DNA of 64,000 bases from Vanessa cardui. Lineage: Eukaryota; Arthropoda; Insecta; Lepidoptera; Nymphalidae. The notes beneath the pieces are model-generated. The model did no database searches. It was not told the origin of the DNA and saw only the letters and a list, made by a program, of their open reading frames with translations. Within the stretch, counting starts at the first letter, position 1; the number at the start of each line of letters is the position of its first letter. The stretch is from assembly GCF_905220365.1 (NCBI RefSeq), contig NC_061153.1:1632001-1696000 (forward strand), in the 5' to 3' direction. Below, one piece after another: positions 20,675-30,071 of this stretch. Both the position numbers and the translations under genes were made by a program.

Positions 20675-20733
20675 AGCATCAGCTGCGCCAACTCTGGGCA
20701 CGGACGCGGCCCAGAGTTGGCGCAGCTGATGCT
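20675..20733. repeat. Perfect 25-bp inverted repeat (hairpin 2) in Jockey-1
   Basis: Arms 20675-20699 and 20709-20733 are exact reverse complements with a 9-nt loop (acggacgcg). The arm lying upstream on the minus strand encodes the expected EHQLRQLW; the second arm is an inverted copy that adds bases and shifts the frame between endonuclease and RT. Confidence 0.92.
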
Positions 20734-21630
20734 CTCTCCTGAGCCGGTCGCAGAGCGAGCTCGGGAGCGGGACCCGGCGTTCCTGCATTGAGCCGCCATA
20801 GGTGGTGGCTGCTTCTTTGGCTTCGACGATCGCCTGGGTAATTGTCATGGTTGCCATATCGACGTCAGCAGGCGTCACGATTGGGACCATGAGCTCAAGC
20901 CCCGCAAGTTCGGAGAAACGCCTCCAGTCCACCCGCGATCTTGGGGGACGAGGCACTCTGAATTCGCGCTGCAGGGTGAGTGTGACCTTTATTGGTAGGT
21001 GCTGGGTGTTGAGATCATACTTGACCTCGACATCCAGGGGGCAGTCCAGTCCGTCATGCAGTACTATGTCCAGTACATCGGGCTGTTGGTTTGTTCGCGA
21101 CGGGATATGGGTCGGCGCTCCGGGACCCATCACCCCGTAGCCTCGACGTTCGCTGTCTTCGAGGAGTCTTTTACCTGCCTGGGTGATAACACGCGAGCCC
21201 CAAGCGTGGTGCTTGGCGTTTAAATCACCCACGATCAGGGTAGGCAGCTGCGACTCGAAGAGCGTGTGGACATCAGTACTGGAGAAGGTTAATCCGGGTG
21301 GCTTGTAGGCGGCATACAGCTGGAGCTCCATCTCACCAGCTTACACCCGCACCCCCTGTGTGCGCAGACTCACGAAGGGGGCGTGCGCAAGTTCCTCGTG
21401 TACTATATCTCTCCGCACCAGGGCAGCCGAGCCCCTATAGGGGGCGCCCCGGGGGGAGATTTCATCGCGTCGGTAGACGAGGAAGTTCGGGATGCGGAGC
21501 TCGACATTCTCCGAGAGCTTGGTCTTGCCCAGGAGGATGATGTGTAGATCCTGCGACTGGGCGAGTAAGGTTTGCTCCCGGATATGTCCTCTGATGCCGC
21601 CTGGGTTCCAGTAGGCAATTCTCAGCTGGA
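20734..21630 (-). pseudogene. Jockey-1 ORF2 endonuclease
   Basis: An APE-type endonuclease: IAYWNPGGIRGH at the start, HIILLGKTKL (the position of the catalytic E/T motif), YRRDEISPRGAPYRG, then an in-frame TAA at 21341-21343, AAYKPPG, IVGDLNAKHHAWGSR, PDVLDIVLHD, and NTQHLPIKVTL where many relatives have S-D-H. It ends in EHQLRQLW at hairpin 2. ORF1 ends at 21622, so ORF2 begins close to or overlapping that stop. The nonsense codon and the hairpin both inactivate it. Confidence 0.86.
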
Positions 21631-22640
21631 ATTGAGCTGCGCGAGTGCGGCTATTCCAGCTGAGATTGCGGGTATAATGTCCTGGCCTTGCGTATACGCG
21701 ACCAGGACTGCAGTGAGTGCGTCCATAAAGACCCGGATTATGGTAGTAGTATCCGGGTCATTTCTGCGGTTGGCGGGTCTTGGTGGTGGTGGTGGTGGTG
21801 GCGCGTCCCGCTGCTCGGGCTGGGCTGCCCGTGCTGTAGCTCTTGGTGATGGGGCACAAGGAGCTGCCCTCGTCACCTGCCTCGGCTGCGGGGTGGACGC
21901 TGTCGCCGGTTCGGATCTGGTCGGTCTCGCCGCTCTTCTTTTCTTAGAGGGTAGAGGCTGGCCCCTTTCGACCGGCTGGTTTGCCGGTGGGGCGAGGGTG
22001 GAAGGGGCAGTGGCTGGCGGCGGTGCTTCGGTCTCAACGGTCCTCCTTGGCGCCAGGATAGGTTGGCGGTTGACCCTAGCAGACTGTTCTGGTTCTTGCC
22101 TTGTGGGGGGAGGGAGCTGTTCGCCTCCTTCCCTCTGCCTTCTTCTTAACTCGGCCGTCCTATTTTTGGATGCGGTCGGTTGTGGTTGTGGGGGGGAACA
22201 TTGATGCCCCTCCTTCTTGCCTCCCTCTTATAGACCGCGCACCTTCGGTCCTTCGCCGTGTGCGCCTTACCACAATTGGTCGAAAGGTCTTGGGCAGTCC
22301 CTGGCCAGATGTTCGCCGGCGCAGCGAACACACCGAATCGGCCTGTGGCAGTTCGCCGAGGCGTGTCCGAATGCCTGGCAGCGGTAGCATTGAGGCGGGT
22401 TTCTTCCGCCTTTCCAGGCCTCCACCAGCAGTCCGGGCATGCACAGCAGCTCGGTCACCTTATAGAGCTCATTGAGCTCCTGCTCGTTTAAGTGGGCGAG
22501 CTGCACCAAGAAGGTGCATCCTCTCCCGCCCTTTCCGCTAGGGATTGCCTTTGCACGCTCGGCTGGAAAACCCAGGGTGCGCATGGCAGCAATTACTTCC
22601 CCGGGCGGGGTGTCGAAGGGTAGGTTCAACACATAGTAGG
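21622..22640 (-). pseudogene. Jockey-1 ORF1, zinc-knuckle part and C-terminus
   Basis: After the PLE, ORF1 resumes with NLPFDTPPGEVIAAMRTLG (end of the PRE_C2HC-like domain), GRGCTFLVQLAHLNEQELN and two CCHC knuckles, CYRCQAFGHASANC and CVRCAGEHLARDC. A frameshift near 22270 leads to CGKAHTAKDRRCAVYKRE. A proline-rich linker with a (GGT)n-coded poly-Pro near 21781-21804 follows, then a C-terminal segment with IIPAISAGIAALAQLNSS and TGA at 21622. Such ORF1 proteins bind element RNA. About 35 codons between 24230 and 22640 seem to be missing. Confidence 0.84.
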
Positions 22641-22844
22641 GACATCAAAACTAACCATTGTCTCGTTGTTGGTTAATTTAAGGTCTTTGATTTCACCAAC
22701 AAACTGGTAAGAATCCTTGACATACGCCGCAGTGTGTCCTCGGAGGGGTGATAGTGTCCTTGCTATGTGTTGAGCCAATCTATATGTTGGTGTATCGATT
22801 TGGCTTACAATAGGACGCAGCGGAGCACCAGTTTTGTGCTCCAG
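22641..22844 (-). other. Inverted 5' segment of the PLE (RT N-terminal part)
   Basis: Read on the minus strand from 22844, one frame gives KTGAPLRPIVSQIDTPTYRL, a stretch ending LSPLRGHTAAYVKDSYQFV, and NETMVSFDV, the PLE RT just before motif A is completed. It stops at FDV near 22641; the forward part starts with SLFTCLP at 22845, the next residues of the same protein. Confidence 0.9.
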
Positions 22845-24083
22845 TCATTGTTTACCTGCTTACCCATACAAGACTGCATCGAAATTGTCAAGAGGAAACT
22901 ACAGACACACAACATGCCTATTGAATATGCAGAGCTGTTACATCACTGCCTCACATCTGGTTATTTATTGTGGAATGATGAATTCTATGTACAAGTTGAC
23001 GGGGTAGCCATGGGTTCTCCAGTATCCCCCGTGGTCGCCGATTTATTCATGGAAGACCTGGAGGAGAGGGCTCTTCGCTCCGGACCTATAACACCTAGGT
23101 TTTATAAACGGTACGTAGATGACACTTTCACAATATTACCTAGTGATCTGACATCTGCATTTTTAGTACATCTTAATTCTATAAATAAAAACATTCAATT
23201 TACTATGGAATTAGAGGCAAATAATTCTTTAGCTTTCCTTGACATCCTTATTATCAAGAATCCTGACAATACATTAAGTCACACAGTTTATAGGAAACCC
23301 ACACACACCAACAAATACCTCAATGGTGACTCGCACCACCACCCTAGCCAGTTAGCTACCGTTGGCAAATCTTTGTTTCAGAGAGCCCACCATCTCTGCG
23401 ATGCTGAACACCTAGAGGACGAGCTACGTCAGGTCAAGCTTGCACTCCACCAGAACAAGCTGCCCGTGCCTCGCCAGCATCGCAGAAGCCGTATCAAGCC
23501 ACCCACAGTTGAGCGACAACCTGCATTTCTACCATATGTGAAGGGAGTTACAGACAGGATTGGCAACATCTTGAAGCGAGCTTCAATTAAAACCGTTTAC
23601 AAGCCTCATAAGAAAGTGAGCCAGTTCTTGAGACCTATCAAGAGTAATATTCCTTTACAAACTGCAGGAGTATATAAATTCGAATGTGAGTGCGGTTTAT
23701 CTTACATAGGCCAAACAAAGAGAAGTATCGGTACCTGGGTCAAGGAACATATAGGAGATGTCAAAAATAGGCGTTCTTCTAAGTCTGCAGTCTGTGAACA
23801 TGCTCTGGATAAACCTAACCATTTTATCCGATTTGATAAACCACAGATCCTCGCTAGAGAACACAGATTCATTCCTAGAATGATACGCGAGGCTATTGAA
23901 ATTCAAAAACATCCGAACTTCAATAGAGAAGATGGTTGGAGACTTTCTAACACCTGGGATCCACTTATTAAAAATTTAAAATCCCAAATCCAACAGACTG
24001 CAAGACCTAAAGATACAGTTAGTGCCTTCTGCGTGCAACCGGAACGTTACTCAAGATATCAATTGAGAAATCGTTGGCGGTAG
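22845..24083 (+). pseudogene. PLE reverse transcriptase and GIY-YIG endonuclease
   Basis: An open frame of about 412 codons to TAG at 24083. The RT part has SLFTCLPIQDC, YVQVDGVAMGSPVSPVVADL and catalytic YVDDTFTIL, then LAFLDILI and HTVYRKPTHTNKYL, all typical of Penelope RTs. The C-terminus is a GIY-YIG nuclease (AGVYKFECECGLSYIGQTKR, then HIGDVKN, with the Cys-rich insert usual in PLEs). The frame remains open upstream of 22845 through inverted sequence, which is not coding. The protein lacks its N-terminus because of the inversion, so the copy is dead on arrival, but its body is undamaged. Confidence 0.92.
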
Positions 24084-24132
24084 TTGTTAATAATATTTCC
24101 TTTGTTCTTCAAATAGACAAATGTCATCTTAG

Positions 24133-24176
24133 TCTGCCCGTGACCACGAACACTGCAAAGTGCTCGAAACGTCGGG
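24133..24176 (+). ncRNA. Possible degenerate hammerhead ribozyme of the PLE terminal repeat
   Basis: PLE terminal repeats often hold a minimal type I hammerhead. Here the GAAAC and GTC elements (ctcgaaacgtcgggat) and a small stem (CACT-gcaa-AGTG) are visible, but the CUGAUGA core box is not: the aligned bases read CCCGTGA. It is probably an inactive remnant. Confidence 0.35.
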
Positions 24177-24229
24177 ATGTTTAAAAATAATTAATATACG
24201 CGATTCATCCGTTATAAATAGTTTTATTT

Positions 24230-24493
24230 AACTGGTAAGAATCTTACGCCCTTCCCCATAGGGCGCGCATTTGGGGCGTGTCCTATCTTGGACTTGAGGA
24301 CCATAAAGTGCCGCGTCCAGTTTGGCAGACATTCCACCGTGATCGGCGGATAACCGGAACGTGGCGCATCTTTTGGTCTTGGTGTGGCTGTTGTTGCGGG
24401 TGGTTGCGTCCGACTTGTTGGGGAAGCTGGTGCGGCGGTTGCCGCCGCGTATGAGAGGCCCGATGGCCCCGGTTTTGGCGAATCCGGGCGTGG
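24230..24493 (-). pseudogene. Jockey-1 ORF1, N-terminal part
   Basis: Reading from 24493: PRPDSPKPGPSGLSYAAATA, a Pro/Thr/Ala-rich stretch, PPITVECLPNW (start of the PRE_C2HC-like domain) and GHAPNARPMGKGVRFLPV, broken by the PLE at 24229. The true start is missing: at the upstream side the frame runs directly into LINE-A ORF1, so Jockey-1 is 5'-truncated within ORF1. Confidence 0.82.
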
Positions 24494-24967
24494 TGACTCT
24501 GTGACACTGGTGCCCTTCAACTTCGTTTTGACGAACTAGACCTTATCCCTAATAGCAGTCTCGGTAAATTTGACCACTATAGGTCTGGGCTTGCTGTCCA
24601 AAGGTCTTCCCAAGCGATGACAAGATTTGATACTGCTGGTAGAAAAATTTGGCAAATCCAAGTGCTCCGCAACAAGGCTGGTAACTCGAGCAGTGGCATC
24701 CTCGGATTTCTCTTCGCTAACACCATGGAAAAGAAGCACTTTTCGACGTCTCTGCATTTCATTCCGATCCTTTTCCCTGGCGAGGAACTCAATTTGTCGC
24801 TGAAGTCCATTTAGTGCAGTGAGAACAAAAGACTTAAAAGAATTGATCTCCGATGAAAGAGAAAGCACAGTCGCAGGTGTTGTTGTCCTCTGCAAGTCTT
24901 TGCTGTCATTCATACGGCTGTTGAATAAGTCGGTCATTGCAGCCAGAGACTCCTTTATAGATTCCAT
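24494..24967 (-). pseudogene. LINE-Ac ORF1, truncated
   Basis: Starts at ATG 24967 (MESIKESLAAMTDLFNSRMN), with the same coiled-coil and RRM-like layout as LINE-A1 ORF1 (VLLFHGVSEEKSED, RLGRPLDSKPRPIVVKFTE). An in-frame TAG near 24536 replaces the Trp of RDKVWF. The frame goes on with KTKLKGTSVTES to about 24494 and then passes without a break into Jockey-1 ORF1. Confidence 0.86.
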
Positions 24968-25172
24968 AGTTGTTGTGTAGTTTTAAAGTGACAAATAATT
25001 CAAGTGATAAGTAATTTTAAAGCGGATTCACTAACAGGTGGGTAGAGTAGGTCACATACACATAATATATTATAAATTAACTTGTTTTAAATAAATATTT
25101 ATACTATAAAAATAAAAAAATCTTTAAGAGCTTTTAAAAGTGGACTTGCTTGTTTTCTTACTCCTACCCGAA
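24494..25172 (-). mobile_element. LINE-Ac: antisense head of a LINE-A copy
   Basis: From 25172 the minus strand reads the LINE-A 5' end (TTTTTTCGGGTAGGAGTA), 5' UTR, and ORF1 from 24967 to about 24494, where Jockey-1 begins. Only the element's first ~680 bp are present. The remainder is not found beyond the Jockey-1 3' end at 18604. Confidence 0.82.
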
Positions 25173-25505
25173 AAAAGTTTTATAGTATTAAGTATTGATA
25201 ATCTTAATCAAATAATCTCACTCTTATCCTACATACTACACACGTTCACAATACACTCATCGCAAAACAAACATACACAAGATACATCCATACACTACGA
25301 TATAACAAGCGCAAACCATATCGAAATAATAGTAACTATATTTGTAAAACTAATGGACTACACAGTATATTACACTTGGTCTCAGTCAATAATTATTTAT
25401 AGCAAAATAAAAAATGGCTTTAAAAATACTATACTTCTAGTAAACACTGCACGTTTCACTAATTTAAGACTGATTAGCTCACCTATAATATATTAATTTT
25501 TTTCA
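25173..25505 (+). other. Spacer between divergent LINE-A 5' ends
   Basis: About 330 bp of AT-rich DNA between the antisense head of LINE-Ac and the head of LINE-A2. I see no gene. The right end reads taatttttttcag|ggtagg, resembling a splice acceptor, but this T-rich run may simply be the LINE-A 5' end. Confidence 0.5.
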
Positions 25506-25723
25506 GGGTAGGAGTGTAAATGACAAGTCACGTTTTTTTACTCAGCTGTAATTAAAAATTAAAATAAATATTTATATGTAAAAATATGTACCTGTGACAG
25601 CCCTATTCCTGCCAGCTACTATATATTATTGCACAAAAACAATCATCTGCTCATCTACTCACTTCTAATAATATTCACTAAACCTAATATTTTCACTTAC
25701 AATTTTTGACAACTTTAATTACA

Positions 25724-26467
25724 ATGGACTCAATAAAAAAGACACTGGATGACTTGACCGAACACTTTAATATGAAGATGTCTGAATTTCAAAAAGAGTT
25801 GAAATCATCTATTCCCGCTACTAGTCCAACTTCAAACATCAATGCACAATTCAACGCATTCCGATCCTTTGTGCTAGCGGCATTGGAGAATCTTCAACTT
25901 CAGGTGGAGCTGTTATCCAGGCAATCTGATGACATGGAGATGCGGTCAAGAAAGAAGATCCTACTTGTGCATGGAGTTCCTGAAGCAAAAAATGAAAATA
26001 TTACCGAGAATCTTGTTAAGCTATTGTCAGAGCGGCTGCAGCTTCCTGAACTGACCTCTGATAGTATCCGTACTTCTCGTCGCTTAGGCCGATCTAGCCC
26101 TGAACGTCCTAGAGCCATCCTGGTCAAGTTTAAGGAAACTTCACTCCGAGATAAGGTTTGGTTTTCAAAGAAATGTTTGAAAGGCTCTGGAGTGACCTTG
26201 TCGGAGTTCTTGACTAAGCGTCGGCATGAGGCTTTCCTGACTGCTCGGCAACGCTTTGGCATTAACAAGTGTTGGACGAGAGACGGTGTTGTTGTTGTTG
26301 TGGGGTCTGACGGGTCGAAGCATCGAATTTTTTCACTTGCTGACTTGAACGCGGTTCCCAGTTCCAACAATGACACGGAAGTGCCCTCCACAGCCAGTGC
26401 TATTGTTCAAGCTTCCAAGGACAACAAGTTGTCTCAATTAAGAACAAGGAGGAACGTGAAAAAATGA
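25724..26467 (+). CDS. LINE-A2 ORF1 protein, intact
   Basis: A 247-residue homologue of LINE-A1 ORF1; start at ATG 25724 (MDSIKKTLDDL) by alignment. It has an N-terminal coiled coil (~1-70), an RRM-like domain (KILLVHGVPEAKNEN, RLGRSSPERPRAILVKF, RDKVWFSKKCLKGSG) and a C-terminal domain (FLTARQRFGINKCWTRDG), ending in a basic RTRRNVKK. The expected role is RNA binding and chaperoning in the retrotransposition particle. No stop or frameshift is seen. It has diverged clearly from LINE-A1 ORF1, so A1 and A2 may be different subfamilies. Confidence 0.88.
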   Translation: MDSIKKTLDDLTEHFNMKMSEFQKELKSSIPATSPTSNINAQFNAFRSFVLAALENLQLQVELLSRQSDDMEMRSRKKILLVHGVPEAKNENITENLVKLLSERLQLPELTSDSIRTSRRLGRSSPERPRAILVKFKETSLRDKVWFSKKCLKGSGVTLSEFLTKRRHEAFLTARQRFGINKCWTRDGVVVVVGSDGSKHRIFSLADLNAVPSSNNDTEVPSTASAIVQASKDNKLSQLRTRRNVKK

Positions 26468-26990
26468 GTTAAGTAACTTTCTTAAGACTGTTATACTCTT
26501 TGTTATTTTGATTCCATAGTTTATTTATAATTTCACTTTTTCTTATAATTTTAGTCTGTTAATCTTAGATTTTTCTTTTTAATTTTTATTTTTTTGTGTT
26601 TAACTTAATTTTACGATTACTTATTATTTACCTATATGTTATTATGTTACCCACTTTTACAGTTTATGTTAATGTTGTCATGTCAGAATGACATGTTAAA
26701 TTGTTTTATGTCAAACGTCATTCTGCCTAATGAATAACCATAGACAATTATTTTTACTTTAATTTCTTTTTTTCTAGTGGGTCACATAAGAATTTTATTG
26801 TTTAATAAATGTTAGATATTTTGTTTTTTATCCTATTAGGTATATATTGTCTTGATAAATTGTTTTCATATATTTTTGTTTTGTTTGGTTTAGTTATATA
26901 ACAATTTGTGCAATTAGTTTATTAAATTATCTTACGTCGATTTCTGAAGTCTGCTGGCGGTTTGGGTATGTGCAATTTTATTTTTTTTCT

Positions 26991-26993
<3 letters not shown>

Positions 26994-27036
<43 letters not shown>
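26994..27036 (+). repeat. (TA)n microsatellite upstream of LINE-A2 ORF2
   Basis: About 20 TA units, ~50 bp before the ORF2 ATG, in the same place as the longer tract of LINE-A1. Confidence 0.88.
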
Positions 27037-27040
<4 letters not shown>

Positions 27041-27088
27041 TATTTTAATTTTAATTTTTTATTTTTATTCTACATATTTTTATTCTGA

Positions 27089-30071
27089 ATGTCGTCCCAC
27101 AATGATAGTATAGACAGTAATTTATTTATATCTTTGTCGTCTAATAACTCTTATATTAGCGAAGATAGTTATCACAGTACGTCCCCTGAACCTCTTAATG
27201 TCACTCTTGACACCTACTTCTTAGACCTACAGAAGCATTTTAATGTCATTCACATAAATGCACAAAGTATTCCGGCTCATTATCCCGACATGCTTGCGTC
27301 TTTCGATTCCGAAAACATTCATGCCATTCTAGTATCTGAATCCTGGCTTAAACCATCGCTTCCTTCTACTTCTTTCTCCCTTCCAGGCTTTCATCTCATT
27401 CGCAATGACCGCATCAACAAAGGTGGTGGTGGCGTAGCTATTTATCTTAGGTCCCACATTCCTTTTACTATAATTAGCACGTCAAGCCAACCCCCCTCTG
27501 CGGATGCGGCAGAGCACATACTTATTGAAGTTATCTTGTCCCATACAACAATTCTTCTTGGTGTCTTTTATAGCCCATCTCTCCTTAACGATTATTTTGA
27601 CTCATTTGAAACTACTTTAGAAAATTTTATGCCTGTTTATGATCATACCATAATTATGAGTGACTTTAACACCTGCTTACTGAAAAACGATGCTCGTGCT
27701 AAAAGATTTCAGTCGGTAGCAGAAGCTTGCAATATGCATATTGTGCCCCTATCCGCCACCCATAATTTTCCAAATTCTACTCCGTCTCTACTTGATTTAA
27801 TTTTGGTTTCTTCCTTAGATCATGTGCTTAAGTATGGTCAGTGCTCAGCTGATGCATTTTCATACCATGATCTCATCTATCTTTCTTATAAAATACGTCC
27901 TCCAAAAGCGAAGCCGAGAGTACTTCTGCAGCGTAATTTTGGTGGAATTGATATTGACAGTCTCTGTACAGATGCTGGTAAAATAGATTGGTCACTAGTA
28001 ATTGATGCATCCACGATAGATGAAAAAGTAAACATTTTCAACTCGTTTTTAATACAGCTGTACGACACGCATGCCCCTGTTAGACCTGTTAAAATTAAAC
28101 ATCTTCCTGCACCATGGCTTTGTGATGATTTAAAAGCTATGATTGCCAAAAAAGCACTATAAAGCGCGATTGAAGTCAGATCAATCAGAGGCCAATCGCA
28201 CAAAGTACAATAAATTTCGTAATCGCTGCAATACATTGTGTAGAGATGCACAACGACGTCACATTCACAAATCTGTCGAAAATGGCGACACAACCAGAAC
28301 ATGGAAATTTTTAAAGTCACTTGGAGTTGGTAAAACTTCTCAAATTTCACTTTCTTCTAATATGGATATTGAAAATCGTAATAATCACTTTTCTGCTGCT
28401 AACGTAATGGATAGCGCTGATAAAAAATCTACGCTTGATACTCTTTCTTTAATGTCAACTCCAAATTATCCACCGTTTACATTAAATCAATTTACTGAAT
28501 GTGATGTTAAAAAGAACATATTGTCTATCACGTCCAATGCTGTCGGCACCGATAGTATTAGCCGTAGTATGATATTACCTATCATTGACATCATTATCCC
28601 TGTTTTAACTCATATCCTAAACCATTCCGTTAATACCTGCGAATTCCCTGATGCATGGAAAAATGCTCAAATTATTCCATTACCAAAAAAGGCTAACCCC
28701 AGCACTTGTTCCGACTTTCGCCCAATCTCCATTCTACCTTTCCTTTCAAAAGTTCTAGAGAAGCTAGTCCATCACCAGCTTAGTCTATTCCTTAATCAAT
28801 TCCATATCCTAAATCCCTTACAATCCGGTTTCCGTCCTGGTCATAGTACGGTTACTGCGCTGGTGAAAGTTACCGACGACATTCGATGGGGAATGGACAA
28901 TAAGCACCTAACAGTTATGACTTTACTGGACTTTAGCAATGTTTTTAACACTGTCGACTATGATATACTGTTAGGTCGGCTACGTTCTGTTAACATATCT
29001 CCGTCAGTAATTGATTGGTTTAAAGTACGCCCTCGTAGGTTGCGAAAATTTTTTCGCAACCTACGAGGGCGCCGGCAACGTGTCCGTATTGATGAGACTG
29101 TCTCGTCTTGGAGTGTTGTAAAATCCGGCGTACCTCAAGGCGGCGTCTTGTCTCCGTTACTCTTTTCACTATTTATTAATTCTATAACATCTAAAATCAC
29201 TACTCTCTTTCACATGTATGCAGACGATATACAGATTTATCGCCATTCCACCCTAGAGAACCTACCTCTTGCTATTTCTGCCATTAATAATGACTTGGAA
29301 GAGATCTGCCATTGGAGTAAGTCTCATGGTCTCATGGTGAACCCCTCTAAGTCTCAGGCCATTATTATTGGCAGCCAGAGTTTGGTTTCGAGAGTGGTTT
29401 GGTCTGATTTACCTAAAATAAAATTTAATAATGCCGTAATACCTTATAGTCCAACTGTTAAAAATCTAGGTATACATTTAGATAATACTCTATCGTGGAA
29501 CTGCCATATTAAAGAACTAAGTCGGAAAACTATTGGCTCCGTTAAATCTCTACAGCGTCTGCGTTATTTCCTTCCTATTCCAACCAAAATTATGTTAGCA
29601 CAATCTTTACTCCTATCTATTCTCGATTACGCTGACGCAAGCTATCTTAATTTAACCGAGGACCAACTAAACAAACTTGAGCGACTCCAAAATATTGCTA
29701 TACGTTTCATATTTGGCTTGCGCAAATATGACCATGTATCCAACTTTCGATCTAAACTCAAGTGGTTATCTATTCGCTTTCGCCGGAATCTGCATGTTCT
29801 CTCGCTTCTCTATTGCGTCTTGTTTAATGTTAATGCCCCGACTTATTTAAAGGAAAAATTTGAGTTCCTAGGAATACATAATAAAGGGTTAAGATCGGCT
29901 GAAAATCTGACATTGAGGATACCTGTGCATAACACAAATTTTTTCAAAATGTCCTTTACCGTACAGGCTATCCAACTGTGGAATGCTTTACCTATTAACA
30001 TTAAGCAAGCGCAAACGCTACTGTCTTTTAAGAGGTTGGTAAAAGAGCACTATCTGGCTATGGAAACTTAG
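27089..30071 (+). pseudogene. LINE-A2 ORF2: endonuclease and RT with one frameshift
   Basis: Starts at ATG 27089 (MSSHNDSID). The endonuclease (NAQSIPAHYPDM, VSESWLKP) carries IMSDFNTC where LINE-A1 has MGDFNTC. A one-base loss in the A6 run at about 28149-28154 shifts the frame at IAKKA/HYKARL. The second frame (28143-30071) covers linker and RT: LRPISILPFLSKVLEKL, LLDFSNVFNTVD, GVPQGGVLSPLLF, catalytic YADDIQIY and the C-terminus to LAMET. A 27-bp inverted duplication at ~29022-29048 adds nine codons after DWF without breaking the frame. Apart from these it is complete. Confidence 0.9.
29028..29071. repeat. Perfect 21-bp inverted repeat (hairpin 3) in LINE-A2 RT
   Basis: Arms 29028-29048 and 29051-29071 are exact reverse complements with a 2-nt loop. 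LINE-A1 reads DWF-RSYLY-GRR here; A2 reads DWF, nine extra residues, then FRNLR-GRR. The right arm is therefore the original sequence and the left arm an added inverted copy. Confidence 0.92.

Larger units (their letters stand above)
22641..24229 (+). mobile_element. Penelope-like element with inverted 5' segment
   Basis: The element has RT and a GIY-YIG endonuclease, the hallmark of endonuclease-bearing PLEs. The first ~204 bp (22641-22844) run antisense and the rest sense. Both parts belong to the same RT gene and together cover it without loss, so the 5' end was inverted at insertion. It splits Jockey-1 ORF1. The 3' end carries the CGAAACGTCGGGA motif typical of PLE terminal repeats. Confidence 0.9.
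18604..24493 (-). mobile_element. Jockey-1: antisense Jockey-type LINE split by a PLE
   Basis: A GC-rich LINE. ORF1 carries a PRE_C2HC-like region and two zinc knuckles (24493-24230 and 22640-21622), and ORF2 carries endonuclease and RT (21630-18890). ORF1 is interrupted by a PLE at 22641-24229. The 5' end abuts a LINE-A ORF1 fragment in frame near 24493. The 3' UTR ends in an ACTTGAATAAAG tail at 18604-18660. It is inactive because of several frameshifts and one nonsense codon. Confidence 0.87.

Noticed and set aside
20092..21223. Several GC-rich plus-strand open frames
   Set aside because: They are antisense to the Jockey-1 ORF2, which has clear motifs; the plus-strand frames have none.
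22767..22844. N-terminal extension of the PLE protein
   Set aside because: This part reads inverted PLE sequence on the wrong strand; true coding starts at 22845 with SLFTCLP.
25140..25496. 118-codon open frame in the spacer between LINE-A heads
   Set aside because: AT-rich, no motif, starts in LINE-A 5' UTR sequence of the opposite strand; no evidence of coding.
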